NCBI GenBank assembly: GCA_903925975.1
Contig: CAIYHG010000124.1
Span: 1 to 64,000 of the forward strand
DNA: 64,000 nucleotides
Direction: 5' to 3'
From: an uncultured Acidobacteriia bacterium
GTDB taxonomy: Bacteria; Acidobacteriota; Terriglobia; Bryobacterales; Bryobacteraceae
The notes below the pieces were generated by a model, which saw nothing but the letters and a program-made list of their open reading frames with translations, was not told the origin of the DNA and searched no databases. Below, one piece after another: positions 25,874 to 34,110 of this stretch. Every line of letters starts with the position of its first letter. The stretch's first letter is position 1. A program made the translations under genes and the position numbers.

Positions 25874-26715
25874 TTCCCCTCCGGCCGGAAGAGCGTGACG
25901 CGCTGGCCCGCTACGTGTATTCCGTATCCGCCATCGCGCTGGACGCCACGAAGGGATACCTGATTGAAAGCCGGCTGGGTAGGCTGGTCGAGGACGCTGG
26001 GTGCCGCAGCTACGCCGAATTTCTGAACCGGGCGCACACCGACACGGGCGGTTCGATCCGCCGCCTGGTGATCGACGCGATCACGACGGGGGAAACCCTG
26101 TTCTTTCGGGACTCCGCGCCTTTCGCTCTCTTGCGGAACAAGATTCTTCCGGAGGCGATCGACCGGCTGACGCGCGCGCGCCGCGTGCCATCGATCCGCA
26201 TCTGGAGCGCGGCCTGCTCCACCGGGCAGGAGGTCTACAGCATCGCCATTGCCATCAAAGAGGCGTTGGGCGACCCCGCCCGGTATGGTGTCCGGCTGCT
26301 TGGCACGGATATTTCCAACCAGGCGATCACGCAGGCGAGCCGCTGCGTATACACCGACTATGAACTATCGCGCGGGGTAGACGACGCGATACGGGACCGC
26401 CATTTCAAGCGGGTTGCGGGAGGCTGGCAGGTCTGCGACGAGATCCGCGCGCTGGCCAGTTTCCGCACATTCAACCTCATGGACAACCTGTCGGCGCTGG
26501 GACGGTTCGACATCATCTTCTGCCGCAACGTAGCGATCTATTTCAATGAGCGCGACCGCATTTCGCTGTTCACCCGCATCTCCCGCGCGATGGAGAGCGA
26601 CGGCGCTCTGATCATCGGCAGCATGGAGTCGTTGGGAAATCAATTGCCCCAACTCCAGACGCGGCGCTATTTGAATACGATTTACTACTCGTTGAGCGGT
26701 GTGGAGGCGCGATGA
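25870..26715 (+). CDS. cheR: CheR methyltransferase
   Basis: 281 residues: SAM-dependent glutamate methyltransferase that methylates the receptor. The all-alpha N-terminal domain is followed by the SAM-binding core ([17 protein letters not shown], then [11 protein letters not shown], then [13 protein letters not shown]). I start at the ATG overlapping the cheB stop; the frame is open further upstream only as an artefact inside cheB. It ends by overlapping the start of the hybrid kinase (ATGA). Confidence 0.95.
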   Translation: MIPLRPEERDALARYVYSVSAIALDATKGYLIESRLGRLVEDAGCRSYAEFLNRAHTDTGGSIRRLVIDAITTGETLFFRDSAPFALLRNKILPEAIDRLTRARRVPSIRIWSAACSTGQEVYSIAIAIKEALGDPARYGVRLLGTDISNQAITQASRCVYTDYELSRGVDDAIRDRHFKRVAGGWQVCDEIRALASFRTFNLMDNLSALGRFDIIFCRNVAIYFNERDRISLFTRISRAMESDGALIIGSMESLGNQLPQLQTRRYLNTIYYSLSGVEAR

Positions 26716-29006
26716 ACTCCGAGCGGCGCGGGGCCGGTTTCGCCATGGATGCAGCAGGGGATCCGGTCGCCGATTGCGGCGCCGATGCTCCGGCCGCGAT
26801 TGGGGAAATGTGTGACGAACTTTCCGCCGCGCTTGACCTGCTGCGCGCCGCCAACCGGAAGCTGCAGCATAACCTTGACGCCCGGACGGACCTGAGCCGC
26901 GAGCTTGCGGATTCCCGCGCCGCGATGGAACAGCGCGTCATCGCCCGGACCGCCGAACTTGCGGCCGTCAAGGAAGAGGCCGAAAGAGCCAGCCGGGCCA
27001 AGAGCGAGTTCCTGGCCAACATGAGCCACGAACTCCGCACGCCCATTCACGGAATCATCGGGATGGCGAATCTGCTGCTGGGGGATGGGCTCTCCGAGCG
27101 GCAGCAACACTGGGCCAAGACCCTGCGCGACAGCGCCGAGGCTTTGGCGGCAGTACTGAACGATGTCCTCGATTTCTCCAAAATCGAAGCCCGCAAGCTG
27201 GAACTAGAGGCATACGGCTTCGATCTTCGCTCCGTCGTGGAGGGCGTGATAGAACTGCTGGCGCTGAAAGCCCAGCAGAAGGGTATCGAGACGCTTTGCC
27301 TGATTCAGCCGGACGTTCCCACGGCGATCTTCGGCGATGCCGAACGCTTGCGGCAAGTCCTATTGAATCTTGTAGGAAACGCCGTGAAGTTCACCCATTC
27401 CGGCGAGATTTCTCTGCGGGTCAAGCAGGACGGAAGCGCCGTCCGGTTTGAAGTGCGGGATACGGGCATAGGCATACCGCTAGAACAGCAGAAGCGCCTT
27501 TTCCAACCGTTCTCGCAAGCGGATGCCTCGATTCCGCGGCATTTCGGGGGCTCCGGATTGGGGCTCTCCATCGTTCGCCATCTGGTGGAACTGATGGGGG
27601 GAGCGCTGGGCGTCGAAAGCCGGGAGGGCGAGGGGGCTTCATTCTGGTTCACGGTCCCGGTGAAATTGCAGACCGGCGTCCGCCGCCCGGAACTGCTTTC
27701 GCTGCAGGGAAGAACGGTTCTCGTGGTTGACGACAATGCGTCCAGCCGGGGTCTGCTTCTGGAACTTCTCACGTTTTGGCAGTGCCGGGGTGTGGAAGCC
27801 GCGGGAGCGCACGCCGCAATGGCGCTGCTACGGCATCCCCCGCCCGAAACCCGGTACGATGCGGTGATCATTGACCTGGAGATGCCGGGCGTGGACGGGT
27901 TCCAGTTGGTGTCAAGGATTCAAGAAGATCCGGCCCTGGCAGGGATACCGTTGTTGCTGCTGACGCCGCTGACGCGCCAGGCGGAAGCGGAGGAATGCGA
28001 GCGGCGCGGGCTGGCGGTATGCGTTCCCAAGCCGGTGACGCAAGGCAAACTCGGGCGGCGCCTGGCATCGGCGCTACAGCTTGGCCCTGGCCCAATGCCG
28101 AAGCCGGCGTCCGGCCCGCCGCCCTCGGCAACCGCCCACTCGCGCGCACTCAAGCTGCTGCTTGTGGAGGACAATCCAATCAACCAGGAAGTGGCGCGCG
28201 AATGCCTCCGAAGCATGGGGCACGCGGTTGACGTGGCGGGCGATGGTTATGCCGCCCTCCGGCGTCTGGGAATTGCGGAGTACGACCTGGTGTTGATGGA
28301 CTGCCAGATGCCCGGACTCGACGGTTATGAAACCGCCCGCCGCATTCGCGATGAGAACACGCCAGTTCGCAACCACCACACGCCAATCGTCGCCATCACC
28401 GCGAACGCGCTGGTCGGAGACCGGGAAAAGTGCCTGGCCGCGGGAATGAACGACTACATCACCAAACCGTTTCGTGCCGCGACATTGCAGGAGACGATCC
28501 AACGGTGGGCGGCCCCCGAACCCGGTGGCGGTGCAGTCCCCTCCTGCGACACGGCCATTCGGGCTTCGGCGGAGGCAACCCCGAAAACACTGACGGAAGC
28601 CAGCCCGGCGCCGCGCCCCTTCGATGCAGAGGCGCTGATCGACCGTGTGATGGGAAACGAGGCCCATGCCAAGCGGGTCTTGACCCTTTTCTTGGACGAA
28701 ACTCCGCGCCAGATCACGGCTCTAGCCTCTGCCATCGACGGCTGCGATATTGAATCGACTCGTTTGTATGCACACGCCATCAAGGGAGCGGCGGCCACCA
28801 TTGGCGGCGTTAACCTTCAGGTCCTGGCTGCGCGGCTCGAAAATGCCGCCAGGCAAGACGATCTCAACGAAGCCCGTCAGTCTTTCCCCGAGTTGAAAGA
28901 GGGTTTTGGGCTGTTGCGCCGGGAAATACAAACGTTCTGCTCCGCGCTCCGCAGGTCCGGCCCCGCCGTGGCTCCGCAGATTGAAGTTCCGAACAAACCC
29001 CTGTAA
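26712..29006 (+). CDS. Soluble hybrid histidine kinase (HisKA-HATPase-REC-REC-Hpt)
   Basis: 764 residues with no membrane segment and no recognised sensor domain. An N-terminal coiled coil (about 30-100) is followed by HisKA (phospho-His106 in [12 protein letters not shown]), HATPase_c ([25 protein letters not shown]), a first receiver (about 335-450, [11 protein letters not shown]), a second receiver (about 475-600, [11 protein letters not shown]) and an Hpt domain (about 640-745, [14 protein letters not shown]). It is coupled to cheR by an ATGA overlap and closes the operon. The coiled coil suggests it is driven by a partner, possibly the chemosensory array; the output regulator is not encoded here. 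Confidence 0.92.
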   Translation: MNSERRGAGFAMDAAGDPVADCGADAPAAIGEMCDELSAALDLLRAANRKLQHNLDARTDLSRELADSRAAMEQRVIARTAELAAVKEEAERASRAKSEFLANMSHELRTPIHGIIGMANLLLGDGLSERQQHWAKTLRDSAEALAAVLNDVLDFSKIEARKLELEAYGFDLRSVVEGVIELLALKAQQKGIETLCLIQPDVPTAIFGDAERLRQVLLNLVGNAVKFTHSGEISLRVKQDGSAVRFEVRDTGIGIPLEQQKRLFQPFSQADASIPRHFGGSGLGLSIVRHLVELMGGALGVESREGEGASFWFTVPVKLQTGVRRPELLSLQGRTVLVVDDNASSRGLLLELLTFWQCRGVEAAGAHAAMALLRHPPPETRYDAVIIDLEMPGVDGFQLVSRIQEDPALAGIPLLLLTPLTRQAEAEECERRGLAVCVPKPVTQGKLGRRLASALQLGPGPMPKPASGPPPSATAHSRALKLLLVEDNPINQEVARECLRSMGHAVDVAGDGYAALRRLGIAEYDLVLMDCQMPGLDGYETARRIRDENTPVRNHHTPIVAITANALVGDREKCLAAGMNDYITKPFRAATLQETIQRWAAPEPGGGAVPSCDTAIRASAEATPKTLTEASPAPRPFDAEALIDRVMGNEAHAKRVLTLFLDETPRQITALASAIDGCDIESTRLYAHAIKGAAATIGGVNLQVLAARLENAARQDDLNEARQSFPELKEGFGLLRREIQTFCSALRRSGPAVAPQIEVPNKPL

Positions 29007-29163
29007 TGACGTCACCTGAATGACGGATCGAAATGGTCGGGTACACGGCGCAAGTCCTGCAGCAGGGACATAGCGAGCGCTTCAGACTAACTTGGGTTTC
29101 TCACGAGCGGTGCCCAAGAGACACTCGCTCGGTATGGATAGCCCATGCCTTGTGTCAGGGAAC

Positions 29164-29296
29164 GGCTTGAGCCGTGCCGATCAAAGCATTACAGCTTGTG
29201 GGCTGTAGCCCCTGCCGAACGAGAGCGCGCCATGCTGCCGACGGGGGCTGAAGCCCTTTCCTTTCTTGCGCAGTCCGGCACGGCTCAAGCCGTGCC
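29164..29296. repeat. Dispersed repeat with nested inverted repeats
   Basis: GGCTTGAGCCGTGCC (29164-29178) faces GGCACGGCTCAAGCC (29277-29291), a 15-base perfect inverted pair. A second, inner pair is GGGCTGTAGCCCC against GGGGGCTGAAGCCC. The whole 133-base unit can fold into one long hairpin and looks like a non-coding dispersed element. Confidence 0.6.
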
Positions 29297-29442
29297 CTGA
29301 TACGAAGCGCACGCGGTGCGAGAAATGCGGGCCAGCGGTACGGCTGAGCGTCGCAGGCATCCTTCAAGCCGTCAGCACCCCGACGCCTCGCATCGACAAA
29401 CTGGATCGAATATCTCCGCCCACGGCTGCGACGTCACAATGA

Positions 29443-29462
29443 CACCCACTTCGAGCAGGTGG
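29443..29462. repeat. 20-base hairpin repeat, copy 2
   Basis: CACCCACTTCGAGCAGGTGG, 19 of 20 bases identical to 17569-17588. Confidence 0.55.
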
Positions 29463-29491
29463 CCCGCCCATCCGGTCAGGACGGGATAAAG

Positions 29492-29506
29492 ATAAGCAGT
29501 GCTTAT
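29492..29506. promoter_or_regulatory. Perfect palindrome, candidate operator of the redox operon
   Basis: ATAAGCA-G-TGCTTAT, a 7-bp perfect dyad in an AT-rich stretch about 50 bases upstream of the promoter candidate and 90 bases upstream of the first gene. A dimeric regulator is expected; which one cannot be told. Confidence 0.45.
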
Positions 29507-29555
29507 GTTAATGCTCAATATTTATTACAAAAAGATCTGAAAGTCTTATTAATTC

Positions 29556-29564
29556 TGATACACT
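29556..29564 (+). promoter_or_regulatory. Extended -10 promoter candidate
   Basis: TGATACACT fits an extended -10 (TGn plus TACACT). The -35 region is poor. It lies 33 bases before the ATG of the first operon gene. Confidence 0.35.
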
Positions 29565-29596
29565 ACACGCTCTCCCCCTCCCTTTGGGGGCTCCTT

Positions 29597-30205
29597 ATGA
29601 CCCTGGACGCTACAAGTATAGGTGGACAGCTGCAGGCCGTGGCGGAGGCGTCCGCGGCGCGGGCGATCACGGTTTTTGTGTGCGCGAATTGCGCGCGTCC
29701 GGCGCGGGCCGCCACCTCGGCAGGCCGCCCCCGGCCCATTCTTCCCGAGTTCAGTTGGCCATGGCCGGTGACGCAGGCGGTGGTCTCCTGCGCCGGGCGG
29801 CTACAGCCGGAGCACGTCCTCAAAGCGTTCGAATCGGGCGCGGAGGCGGTGTGCATGGTGGGGTGCCAGGAAGACAACTGCCATTACGTGGAAGGCAGCA
29901 AGCGCTGCGCCCGGCGTGCGGACTACCTTCGTTCCATTCTGGACGAAATCGGTCTGGGTGGGGAACGTCTGATGCTTTTCCATCTGCCTGGCACGGCGGC
30001 GGAAGACATGGCGATCGAGGCGGGAAGAACGGCGGACGCGCCAGCGCCCGAGGCATTGGACGCGCTAGCGGGCGCGATCCGCGAACAGGTGATGGAAGCA
30101 TTGCGGGGATTGAGCCCCGACCCCCTGCGTATGGCCCGAGTTGTCGACGCGGACAGAAACTCCGAGCGGGAATTGGAATTCGGCGATGAAAAATACGACG
30201 AGTAG
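29597..30205 (+). CDS. MvhD-like hydrogenase/heterodisulfide reductase iron-sulfur subunit
   Basis: 202 residues. The core (residues 20-135) has the MvhD layout: VCANC near the start, VVSCAGRLQPEHVLKAFESG, then CMVGCQEDNCHYVEGS, and a helix starting RADYLRSILDEIGL. MvhD is a small [2Fe-2S] protein that passes electrons between an electron donor and HdrA. This copy is longer than the second copy at the other end of the operon (42599-43078), with a C-terminal tail of about 45 residues. I start at ATG 29597, behind GGGGG, because the upstream open frame covers the AT-rich control region. Its 3' end overlaps metF by 20 bases. Confidence 0.85.
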   Translation: MTLDATSIGGQLQAVAEASAARAITVFVCANCARPARAATSAGRPRPILPEFSWPWPVTQAVVSCAGRLQPEHVLKAFESGAEAVCMVGCQEDNCHYVEGSKRCARRADYLRSILDEIGLGGERLMLFHLPGTAAEDMAIEAGRTADAPAPEALDALAGAIREQVMEALRGLSPDPLRMARVVDADRNSERELEFGDEKYDE

Positions 30206-31061
30206 ATTCGGTCAGGCGCTGGCGTCGAGCCGGCTGGTTCTCACGGCTGAGTGCACGCCGCCGCGCGGAAGCGACGCCGGCGCGGTGAAGAAACTCTCCT
30301 CCGCGCTTCCACAGAACCTTGACTTGGTAGTAGTGGCGGACAACCCCGGCGGGATCCACGGCTCGGCGCTCGCGTGCGCGGCGATTCTGGAGACTGAAGG
30401 GCGCGCCACGGCGCTTTCGATCGTGACCCGGGACCGCAACCGGATCGCCCTCGAGAACGACGCGCAGGGCGCGGCCGCGCTTGGCGTGGAGGCCATCTTC
30501 TGCCTGAGCGGTGACCACCAGTCGCTGGGAGTTTGCCCGCAAGCAGCCAGCGCGTACGACATCGACTCCATCCAACTGGCCCAGGCGCTCAAGAAGATGA
30601 TGAGCGACGGCCCGCTGCCCGAGTTGCCGCTCGGGGCGGCCGCCCATCCCTATCAGCAGCCGTTGGCGTTGAGCCTGCTGCGCCTCCGGAAGAAGATTGC
30701 CGCCGGGGCGCGCTTCGTGCTGACGCAGGCGGTATTCGACCTGGCCGGTTTTGAAATGTGGATGGAAGCGGTGCGTGCCGCGGGATTGGACAAGCAAGCG
30801 GCGATCATCGCCAGCGTGCTGCCTCTCGCGAGCGTGGAGGAAGCGAAGGAACTCGACCGGCGCCGCACCTACGGGCCGGTGCCCGAGAGCGTGATCGCCC
30901 GGTTGGGCGCCGCCCCGGACGCCGCTAAAGAGGGTTTGGCGATCGCCGTGGAGATGGCGGGAAAGCTCAAGTCCGTCCCTGGAGTCCGCGGCATTCACAT
31001 CCTCAGCGGCGGGTGCGAATCGCTGGCAGGCAAGGTGATCGAAGAAGCCGGATTGGCTTAG
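30186..31061 (+). CDS. metF: Methylenetetrahydrofolate reductase, short (acetogen-type) MetF
   Basis: 291 residues, a TIM-barrel MTHFR: reduces 5,10-methylene-tetrahydrofolate to 5-methyl-tetrahydrofolate with FAD. Seen: LVLTAECTPPRGSD at the N-terminus, CLSGDHQSLG near residue 100, GAAAHPYQQPLA near 145, and GARFVLTQAVFDLAGFEMW near 175. These match the catalytic barrel of the short form that works with MetV. ATG 30186 lies inside the end of the preceding mvhD-like gene; a TTG 45 bases upstream is less likely. The partner MetV-like gene is the last gene of the operon (43075-43743), and Hdr and MvhD genes lie between, as in acetogen MTHFR complexes. Confidence 0.9.
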   Translation: MKNTTSRFGQALASSRLVLTAECTPPRGSDAGAVKKLSSALPQNLDLVVVADNPGGIHGSALACAAILETEGRATALSIVTRDRNRIALENDAQGAAALGVEAIFCLSGDHQSLGVCPQAASAYDIDSIQLAQALKKMMSDGPLPELPLGAAAHPYQQPLALSLLRLRKKIAAGARFVLTQAVFDLAGFEMWMEAVRAAGLDKQAAIIASVLPLASVEEAKELDRRRTYGPVPESVIARLGAAPDAAKEGLAIAVEMAGKLKSVPGVRGIHILSGGCESLAGKVIEEAGLA

Positions 31062-31072
31062 GCGAGGTTGGA

Positions 31073-32518
31073 ATGCCCGATCGTTACCACATTCATACCG
31101 CTCCGGCGCCGGCGCAGTTCCGCAGGATCGGCAAGTTCGGCAACGTAGACTGGCGCGAAGACTGCTCCCGGTGCAGCAATTGCGTCAAGCTGCGCTGCTT
31201 GTACGACGTCTACAAGCACGAGGCGGCGTTCAACCGCGACCCGATGGAGCCCGTGGGGACGGCAGACGAGTGCAAGGCCTGCCTCTCTTGCGTCCAGGGC
31301 TGCACGAAGGGCCTCTTGAGCGTTTCTGCCAACCCCGAGTTTCTATCTCTGGGGGACGAGTACTGGCGGCCGGACATCCTGCTGACTCTCTGGAACCAGT
31401 CCGATACGGGCCGGGTTCCGGTTTCGGGAGCGGGTTACCGCGGCCGCTTCCACGGTCCGGGTTTCGATTCGATCTGGACGGACATGTCGGAAATCGTCCG
31501 CCCCACCCGCGACGGTATTCACGGGCGCGAGTATATCTCGACCAGCGTGGATATCGGCCCCAAGCCGCTGCGTTTGAAGTTTACGCCGGACGGCCGGATG
31601 CTGACGCCGCCCTCGCAGTTGATAGAGGTCCAGATCCCGGCGATTCTCGACATGCCGGCCTGGACGGCCATGGGTTCGCGTCTGGCCGCGGCGCGGATTG
31701 CAACGGCGAAAGAAATTAAGACGCTGGCCGTTGTGAGAGCGGGCGATGCGGTACAGGCTCTGCCGAAGCAATTGCCGTCCATCGCGCCTTTGTTTACCAG
31801 GGAAGACATCGCCAATAGCCAGGACATCATCGAAGGCGTGAAGATGGCGCAACTGCGGGATGGCCCAGACGTGGCGGCGCTGGCGGGGCAACTCCTCGCC
31901 ATCAACCCCGGCCTGACCGTGGCAGTGAGGCTGCCGCTTTCGCCTGCGGCGGCCGACCGAATCATCGAATTAAGCCGCCAGGGAATCAAGGTATTCCAGT
32001 TGTGCGCCGACCGGCATGGGCGCGAAAAGCTGCCCGGCGGCCTGCGCGGCCGGCACCTGAAAGATGCCTTGCGAGAGGTTCACGGACGCCTGGTGAAGGA
32101 AGGCATCCGCGACGAACTCACGCTGATTGCCGCCGGTGGAATCGCGCTGGCGGAGCACATGGCCAAGGCGATTATCTGCGGGGCGGATCTGGTGGCGGTG
32201 GATACGGCTCTGCTGGTGGCGCTGGGCTGCCGGGTTTGCCGCGACGCCCATCCGGACGTGCCGGGCCAGGTGCAGTGCGGCGTAGTGGGGAAGTGTCCCT
32301 CCGAAATCGAATCTGTGGAGTGTTCTTACGCCACCGAGAGGATGGTGAACCTCATGGGGGCATGGCACAGCCAGTTGCTTGAGCTGTTGGGCGCCATGGG
32401 AATCCGCGAGGTGCGCCGCCTGCGCGGCGAGGTGGGAAGGGCCATCTTTATGGAAGACATTGAGAAGGAGGCGTTCGGCGATCTTTGCCGCGTGCCCCGG
32501 GCGCAGGTGAACGCATGA
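31073..32518 (+). CDS. Ferredoxin/glutamate-synthase-like protein, degenerate FMN barrel
   Basis: 481 residues. Two [4Fe-4S] sites sit at the N-terminus (Cys31, 34, 37, 42 and Cys67, 70, 73, 77). The remainder follows the FMN-domain layout of glutamate synthase: its last part keeps LTLIAAGGIALAEHMAKAI and a Cys-rich loop (GCRVCRDAHP then CGVVGKCP). The GEGG, QGAKPGLGG and GGTGA signatures found in the next gene's product are absent, so it is probably a paralogue that has lost FMN catalysis and serves as an electron-transfer or structural half. ATG 31073 follows a GAGG. It overlaps the next gene by ATGA. Confidence 0.75.
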   Translation: MPDRYHIHTAPAPAQFRRIGKFGNVDWREDCSRCSNCVKLRCLYDVYKHEAAFNRDPMEPVGTADECKACLSCVQGCTKGLLSVSANPEFLSLGDEYWRPDILLTLWNQSDTGRVPVSGAGYRGRFHGPGFDSIWTDMSEIVRPTRDGIHGREYISTSVDIGPKPLRLKFTPDGRMLTPPSQLIEVQIPAILDMPAWTAMGSRLAAARIATAKEIKTLAVVRAGDAVQALPKQLPSIAPLFTREDIANSQDIIEGVKMAQLRDGPDVAALAGQLLAINPGLTVAVRLPLSPAAADRIIELSRQGIKVFQLCADRHGREKLPGGLRGRHLKDALREVHGRLVKEGIRDELTLIAAGGIALAEHMAKAIICGADLVAVDTALLVALGCRVCRDAHPDVPGQVQCGVVGKCPSEIESVECSYATERMVNLMGAWHSQLLELLGAMGIREVRRLRGEVGRAIFMEDIEKEAFGDLCRVPRAQVNA

Positions 32519-34110
32519 GCTCCGCAACCGTAGATGTCCGTGCGGGCGCTCAGGGTTGCGCTACCGAACCGAAGCGCGCCCACGCCGGCCAGAGCGAGTG
32601 GCCGCAGGAAACGATTGCCCGCGAGATACGGCCCGCGCCGGACCGCTACCGCAACGTTCTCGGCAAGTATAAGGTGGACCGGGGGGCGAACTGCGCCTCT
32701 TGCGGACGCTGCGTCGAAGCGTGCGTTTACGGAGTGCACAAGAAACCCACCGGTTATGCGTTCACGCTGCGGCCGGAAGATTACCTGTGCGTTGGACCGG
32801 ACTGCGCGGAGACCGCCGAATCGTGTGTGGCTCAATGTCCGCAGAAGGCCATCACGGTGCGGCCGAATTCGAGCGCGCAGTGCATGGGCGATCCGCGCTG
32901 GTCGAGCGACCTCATCCTGGCGACCTGGCACCAGGCCGCCACGGGGCACGCCGCGCCAGAGCATCTCGAAAGCCGCTTGGGCGCTTCCGGCGGCGGGTTC
33001 GACGTTCTCCGGTTCAAGTTCGAAGTCCCCGGGTTTGAAGAGCCGACTCCCACGCCGGCAGGAACCGAGATCGACACCTCGCTCGATTTGAACCACCGCG
33101 GCGACAGCCGGCCGCAGGTGCACATCGACATACCCGTTTATGGCGGCGGAATGAGCTTCGGCTCCGTCAGCATCCATACGATTCTAGGCAAAGCCCGTGC
33201 GGCAGCGGCATGGAACAGTTTTACGTGCACCGGCGAGGGTGGCTATCACGACCGGCTGAAGCCTTACGACGACCACGTGATCACGCAGGTGGCGACCGGC
33301 CTTTTCGGCGTGCGCGAGGATACCATCCAGCGCGTGCGGATTGTGGAGTTCAAGTACGCGCAGGGCGCGAAGCCCGGCCTGGGCGGGCATCTGCTGGGCG
33401 ATAAGAACACTCCGGCGGTAGCGCGCATGCGCGAAGCGGTGGCGGGCAATGCGCTATTCAGCCCGTTCCCCTTTCATAGCGTCTACAGCGTGGAAGACCA
33501 CAAGAAGCACGTGGATTGGATCAAGGAAACGAACCCGCGCTGCCTGGTGAGCGTGAAGGTATCGACGCCCACCGACGTGGACATGGTGGCCGTGGGCAGT
33601 TACTATGCCGGCGCGCACATCATCCACCTGGACGGTAGTTACGGTGGCACGGGCGCGGCGCCGGACATCGCCAAGAAGAACATCGCGATGCCCATCGAGT
33701 ACGCCATTCCGAAGGTGCACAAATTCCTGAGCGCCGAAGGCATCCGCGACAAAGTGACGCTGATTTCCTCGGGCGGCATCCGCAGCGCGTTCGACGTGCT
33801 GAAGGCGATCGCTCTGGGCGCGGACGGCGTTGTGATCGGCACGGCGGAAATGGTGGCCCTGGGCTGCGTGCGCTGCGCTTGCTGCGAAAGCGGCCGCGGC
33901 TGCCCGCGCGGTATCGCTTCCACCGACCCGGAACTGATGAAGCTGATGAGCCTGGAGTGGGCCACGCAGCGGCTCATCAATCTTCAGAACGCGTGGCGCG
34001 AGCAGATGATCGCCGTGCTGGCGCGGTTGGGAATGAAGTCCATTCGCGAACTGCGGGGGCGCAGCGATCTTCTCTGCATCCTCAGCGATGACCTGGAGGT
34101 TTCGAAGTGA
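32515..34110 (+). CDS. Ferredoxin-type glutamate synthase FMN subunit (GltB/archaeal-type)
   Basis: 531 residues. The N-terminal ferredoxin motif (Cys60, 63, 66, 70) and a second Cys group near residues 90-107 are followed by the complete glutamate-synthase FMN/2-oxoglutarate barrel: YGGGMSFGSVS, TGEGGYHDRL, AQGAKPGLGGHLLG, LVSVKV, HLDGSYGGTGAAP, LISSGGIRSAFDVLKAIALGA and a final Cys cluster CVRCACCESGRGCP, the place of the [3Fe-4S] site. It should bind FMN and transfer ammonia to 2-oxoglutarate or an analogous acceptor. As in archaea, the glutaminase and GXGXG domains are on a different protein, encoded by the next gene. Coupled on both sides by ATGA overlaps. Confidence 0.88.
   Translation: MSSATVDVRAGAQGCATEPKRAHAGQSEWPQETIAREIRPAPDRYRNVLGKYKVDRGANCASCGRCVEACVYGVHKKPTGYAFTLRPEDYLCVGPDCAETAESCVAQCPQKAITVRPNSSAQCMGDPRWSSDLILATWHQAATGHAAPEHLESRLGASGGGFDVLRFKFEVPGFEEPTPTPAGTEIDTSLDLNHRGDSRPQVHIDIPVYGGGMSFGSVSIHTILGKARAAAAWNSFTCTGEGGYHDRLKPYDDHVITQVATGLFGVREDTIQRVRIVEFKYAQGAKPGLGGHLLGDKNTPAVARMREAVAGNALFSPFPFHSVYSVEDHKKHVDWIKETNPRCLVSVKVSTPTDVDMVAVGSYYAGAHIIHLDGSYGGTGAAPDIAKKNIAMPIEYAIPKVHKFLSAEGIRDKVTLISSGGIRSAFDVLKAIALGADGVVIGTAEMVALGCVRCACCESGRGCPRGIASTDPELMKLMSLEWATQRLINLQNAWREQMIAVLARLGMKSIRELRGRSDLLCILSDDLEVSK

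Larger units (their letters stand above)
29007..29596. other. 590-base intergenic region: repeats, then an AT-rich control region
   Basis: No supported gene. The first half carries a 130-base palindromic repeat (29164-29296). After a 20-base hairpin repeat (29443-29462) the composition shifts sharply to AT-rich from about 29485 to 29570. This contains a perfect palindrome (29492-29506) and an extended -10 promoter candidate (29556-29564), ahead of the redox operon. The shift against the GC-rich surroundings marks a real regulatory region. Confidence 0.6.
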
